A stretch of DNA of 64,000 nucleotides from Staphylococcus cohnii subsp. cohnii (lineage in GTDB: Bacteria; Bacillota; Bacilli; Staphylococcales; Staphylococcaceae). The stretch's first letter is position 1. Every line of letters starts with the position of its first letter. The notes beneath the pieces are model-generated. The model searched no databases. It saw only the letters and a program-made list of their open reading frames with translations, and had not been told where the DNA came from. Both the position numbers and the translations under genes were made by a program. Positions 60,583 to 64,000 of the stretch are shown here, piece after piece. Location: contig NZ_PPQC01000036.1 in the NCBI RefSeq assembly GCF_002902365.1, positions 62,001-126,000 on the forward strand, in the 5' to 3' direction.

Positions 60583-61641
60583 ATGCCGATATATAAAGAT
60601 GATAATACAAATAAATGGTATTTTTCCACTCGTTATAAAGATGTATATGGTAATAACAAACGGAAAGTGAAACGTGGTTTCAATACAAAACGTGAAGCTA
60701 AATCAGCAGAAGCAAATTTTCTAACAGAAATAGAGACGGGTTACAGTGATTCTAATACGTTTGATTATGTATTTAATCATTATTTAGAACACACGGACTT
60801 GAGAAAAAAGACACGCCGAAGAAAAGTAAATGAATATAACAAACATATTAAAGATAAATTCGGTCATATTAAAATGAATCAAATTAAACAAAACCAATGC
60901 CAAGAATTCAGAACATATTTAATGAGTGCCGTAAATAGTCCAAATACAGCAAGAGCGATATGGTCTAGTTTTAAAGTTGTTATTAATCACGCAAAAAAAC
61001 ATTTTGGTTTGCGTATAGATCCAACTATTTCAATTACACCTATTCCTAGAGTGAAACCTAAACCTAAATATATGTTAAGAGAGGAGTTTGAAGATAAGAT
61101 AAATAATATTAAAGAAGATGATTATAGAGAGTTGCTTTATTTAATGTTTTATACGGGTTTACGTGTGGGAGAAGCTATGGCTTTAACTTGGGAGGATTAC
61201 AACAAATATAAAAAAGAGATATCCATCAATAAAACGATGGATACCTCAAATAGAGAAATTTATAATCGTGCCAAAAATGAATCTTCTGAAGACATTGTAC
61301 CATTACCAAGTTTCATAAACCAAATGTTAGCTAATAGATACGAACGAGAAAAAGTAAAATATAAATATTTTGATGAAACTTCTTATTTTATATTTGGTGG
61401 AATGGAACCTAAGCACTATAAGCACTTACAAAAGAAATATAAAGAAGTATTTCCACAATATGATGTTCATACTTTAAGACACTCATACGCATCTTATTTA
61501 GCCAACAGCGGTGTAGATATTTTTGTCTTACAATCTTTAATGCGTCACTCTCAAATAACAGAAACAATGCAAACTTATAGCCATTTATATACCCAGAAAA
61601 AACACGATGCTATCGCTGTTTTCGAGAATTTTCAAAAATAA
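60583..61641 (+). CDS. int: Tyrosine-recombinase integrase
   Basis: This 352-residue phage integrase has an N-terminal arm-binding domain (YKDDNTNKWYFSTRYKDVYG), a core-binding SAM-like domain, and a catalytic domain with Arg in TGLRVGEA, HTLRHSYASYL (HxxR), MRHSQITETM (His) and TYSHLY (nucleophile Tyr). It recombines attP with the sufB 3' end. The ATG at 60583 is 11 nt after AGGAGG; a TTG three codons upstream is too close to it. It is convergent with sufB across attR. Confidence 0.95.
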   Translation: MPIYKDDNTNKWYFSTRYKDVYGNNKRKVKRGFNTKREAKSAEANFLTEIETGYSDSNTFDYVFNHYLEHTDLRKKTRRRKVNEYNKHIKDKFGHIKMNQIKQNQCQEFRTYLMSAVNSPNTARAIWSSFKVVINHAKKHFGLRIDPTISITPIPRVKPKPKYMLREEFEDKINNIKEDDYRELLYLMFYTGLRVGEAMALTWEDYNKYKKEISINKTMDTSNREIYNRAKNESSEDIVPLPSFINQMLANRYEREKVKYKYFDETSYFIFGGMEPKHYKHLQKKYKEVFPQYDVHTLRHSYASYLANSGVDIFVLQSLMRHSQITETMQTYSHLYTQKKHDAIAVFENFQK

Positions 61642-61662
61642 AATGGTATCAAAATGGTATCA
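61641..61662 (+). repeat. Direct repeats near attR, candidate integrase arm sites
   Basis: AAATGGTATCA occurs at 61641-61651 and again at 61652-61662, beginning at the last base of the int stop codon. The same tandem pair lies near attL at 21367-21390. Confidence 0.55.
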
Positions 61663-61684
61663 TTAGACACTTATCCACAAGTAA

Positions 61685-61713
61685 AATAGCTCAGTGACAG
61701 TACTTACAGCTAT
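61685..61713 (-). terminator. Possible replacement terminator for sufB supplied by the phage
   Basis: ATAGCT and AGCTAT flank a 16-nt loop that includes the palindrome AGTACT, followed on the minus strand by TTTACTTG. The stem starts in the sufB stop codon. It is short, so termination is uncertain. Confidence 0.35.
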
Positions 61714-63107
61714 CCAATACTGCCTTCCATTTCAAATTTGATAAGACGATTCATTTCAACAGCATATTCCATTGGAAGCTCTTTTGTAAATGGTTCAATG
61801 AAGCCCATAACAATCATTTCTGTAGCTTCTTCTTCTGAAATACCACGACTCATTAAATAGAATAATTGCTCTTCAGAAACTTTTGATACTTTTGCTTCAT
61901 GTTCCAATGAAATATTATCATTAAATACTTCATTATATGGAATTGTATCTGAAGTAGATTCATTATCTAAAATTAACGTATCACATTCAATGTTAGAACG
62001 TGCACCTTTAGCTTTACGGCCAAAGTGTACGATACCACGATAAATAACTTTACCGCCATCTTTTGAAATAGATTTAGATACAATCGTAGATGAAGTGTTA
62101 GGTGCTTTATGAATCATTTTTGCACCAGCATCTTGAACTTGTCCTTTACCAGCGAATGCAATTGATAGCGTACTACCTTTAGCACCTTCACCCATAAGCA
62201 CACAGTTAGGATATTTCATTGTTAATTTAGAACCTAAGTTACCGTCAACCCATTCCATATTACCATTCTCATGCACTAATGTACGTTTTGTAACTAAGTT
62301 ATAAACGTTATTAGCCCAGTTTTGAATTGTAGTATAACGCACATGGGCATCTTTGTGGACGATAATTTCAACCACAGCTGAGTGTAGTGAACTTGTTGTA
62401 TAAACTGGTGCAGTACAACCTTCTACATAGTTAACTGAAGCACCTTCATCTGCAATGATTAGTGTACGTTCAAATTGTCCCATGTTTTCAGAGTTAATGC
62501 GGAAATACGCTTGTAAAGGCGTATCTAGTTTGATATTTTTTGGTATATAAATGAATGATCCACCAGACCAAACAGCTGAATTAAGTGCTGAGAATTTGTT
62601 ATCTCCAGCTGGTACAACTGTTGAGAAATATTGTTTAAATAATTCTTCGTTTTCTTTTAATGCAGTGTCTGTATCTTTAAAGACAATGCCTTTATCTTCT
62701 AGTTCTTTTTCCATATTGTGATAAACAACTTCTGATTCATATTGAGCTGAAACACCAGCAAGGTATTTTTGTTCTGCTTCAGGAATACCTAATTTATCAA
62801 ATGTACGTTTGATTTCTTCTGGTACTTCATCCCATGAACGTTCAGTTTGTTCTGATGGCTTAACATAATAAGTGATATCATCAAAATTCAATTCTGATAA
62901 ATCACCACCCCATTGAGGCATTGGCATTTTGTAGAATTGTTTTAATGCTTTCAATCTATAATTAAGCATCCATTCTGGTTCTTCTTTCATATTTGAAATT
63001 TCACGGACGATATTTTCTGTTAAACCGCGTTCTGATCTAAAAATGGAAACATCTTCATCATGGAAACCATATTGGTAATTGCCCACATCAGGTGCTTTTT
63101 TAGCCAT
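61710..63107 (-). CDS. sufB: SufB, Fe-S cluster scaffold subunit
   Basis: This 465-residue SufB has the typical beta-helix core ([60 protein letters not shown]) and C-terminal [20 protein letters not shown]. With SufC and SufD it forms the scaffold that builds Fe-S clusters from sulfide provided by SufS-SufU. The last residues GSIG and the stop are encoded by phage DNA to the left of the attR core, so the protein sequence is preserved despite integration. AAGGAG precedes the ATG. Confidence 0.97.
   Translation of the reverse strand: MAKKAPDVGNYQYGFHDEDVSIFRSERGLTENIVREISNMKEEPEWMLNYRLKALKQFYKMPMPQWGGDLSELNFDDITYYVKPSEQTERSWDEVPEEIKRTFDKLGIPEAEQKYLAGVSAQYESEVVYHNMEKELEDKGIVFKDTDTALKENEELFKQYFSTVVPAGDNKFSALNSAVWSGGSFIYIPKNIKLDTPLQAYFRINSENMGQFERTLIIADEGASVNYVEGCTAPVYTTSSLHSAVVEIIVHKDAHVRYTTIQNWANNVYNLVTKRTLVHENGNMEWVDGNLGSKLTMKYPNCVLMGEGAKGSTLSIAFAGKGQVQDAGAKMIHKAPNTSSTIVSKSISKDGGKVIYRGIVHFGRKAKGARSNIECDTLILDNESTSDTIPYNEVFNDNISLEHEAKVSKVSEEQLFYLMSRGISEEEATEMIVMGFIEPFTKELPMEYAVEMNRLIKFEMEGSIG
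61723..61733. other. attR core
   Basis: CCTTCCATTTC, identical to 21257-21267. It lies within the codons for EMEG at the end of sufB. Sequence to its right matches sufB; sequence to its left is phage-derived. Confidence 0.85.
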
Positions 63108-63234
63108 TTAAATCACTCCTTTTATATATTAAAACGACTCGCGTCAAGATAACTTCATTTGTAGTTACATCGTAATCATGATGTTATGTCTAGTGTGAAT
63201 GGAAATTTACACAATGTCAACGTATCAACATGGA

Positions 63235-64000
<766 letters not shown>

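Larger units (their letters stand above)
21257..61733. mobile_element. Apparently complete siphovirus prophage integrated in the 3' end of sufB
   Basis: The element is bounded by the 11-bp repeat CCTTCCATTTC at 21257-21267 and 61723-61733 (spacing 40,466 bp). It carries a tyrosine integrase, a divergent CI/Cro switch, recombination and replication genes, RinA/RinB-type late control, HK97-type packaging and head genes, a non-contractile tail with tape measure, holin and endolysin. Structural and early genes run on the minus strand; integrase and lysogeny genes on the plus strand. Terminase with an adjacent HNH gene points to cos packaging. I saw no frameshift or stop in an essential gene, so it may be inducible. 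Confidence 0.95.

Overview
The window is a chromosome segment of a low-GC Firmicute, almost certainly a Staphylococcus and probably a coagulase-negative species. The grounds are the gene order (dlt operon, gyaR, yut/yun-type housekeeping genes, lipA, a nitronate monooxygenase-like gene, a CNNM/CBS transporter-like gene, suf operon), the protein sequences, and an embedded staphylococcal-type siphovirus prophage. The species cannot be fixed from the window alone.

Left chromosomal arm (1-21.25 kb): a partial Na+/H+ antiporter-family gene, a leucyl aminopeptidase, type II NADH dehydrogenase (ndh) and a second NDH-2-like gene, small Fe-S and redox genes (SufA-like A-type carrier, YuzB-like, YuzD-like, Nfu-like), and the D-alanylation operon dltXABCD. 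In this operon dltA carries one in-frame stop codon. Next come gyaR, a NagD-like phosphatase, a HEPN/DUF86 protein, two small DUF genes, lipA, yunD, yunE and yunF homologues, a nitronate monooxygenase-like gene and a CNNM/CBS membrane protein. Most transcription units end in clear hairpin terminators.

Prophage (about 21,257-61,733, 40.5 kb): it sits in the extreme 3' end of sufB. The last codons of sufB (EMEGSIG, stop) occur twice, once joined to sufB at the right and once stranded at the left beside the original sufB terminator. The attachment core is the shared 11-mer CCTTCCATTTC. From right to left the prophage carries: integrase; a lipoprotein gene and a PH-SHOCT gene; an ImmA-like/CI-like lysogeny pair with palindromic operators; a Cro-like gene; a DUF3102 plus ParB-like pair; recombination and replication genes (ERF, SSB, HNH nuclease, DnaD-type initiator containing origin-like repeats, helicase loader, DnaB helicase, RusA, dUTPase); RinB and a RinA-like activator; a candidate late promoter with four 9-bp repeats; HNH, terminase, portal, protease and HK97 capsid; connectors and tail; a 1701-residue tape measure with two murein-hydrolase domains; a beta-helix tail protein resembling depolymerases; an S74-type tail protein; holin; and a CHAP-amidase-SH3 endolysin. 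A self-contained homing-endonuclease-like gene with its own promoter and terminator lies at the far left. All expected modules are present with no disrupted gene seen, so the prophage looks complete.

Right chromosomal arm (61.7-64 kb): the 3' part of the Fe-S assembly operon, sufS (partial), sufU and sufB, all on the minus strand. The most interesting points are the dltA nonsense codon, the synonymous replacement of the sufB terminus with Int-arm-like repeats at both prophage ends, the late-promoter iterons, two tandem tail-chaperone paralogues in place of an obvious G-GT frameshift, the DUF3102/ParB-like pair, and the PH-SHOCT/lipoprotein accessory block.
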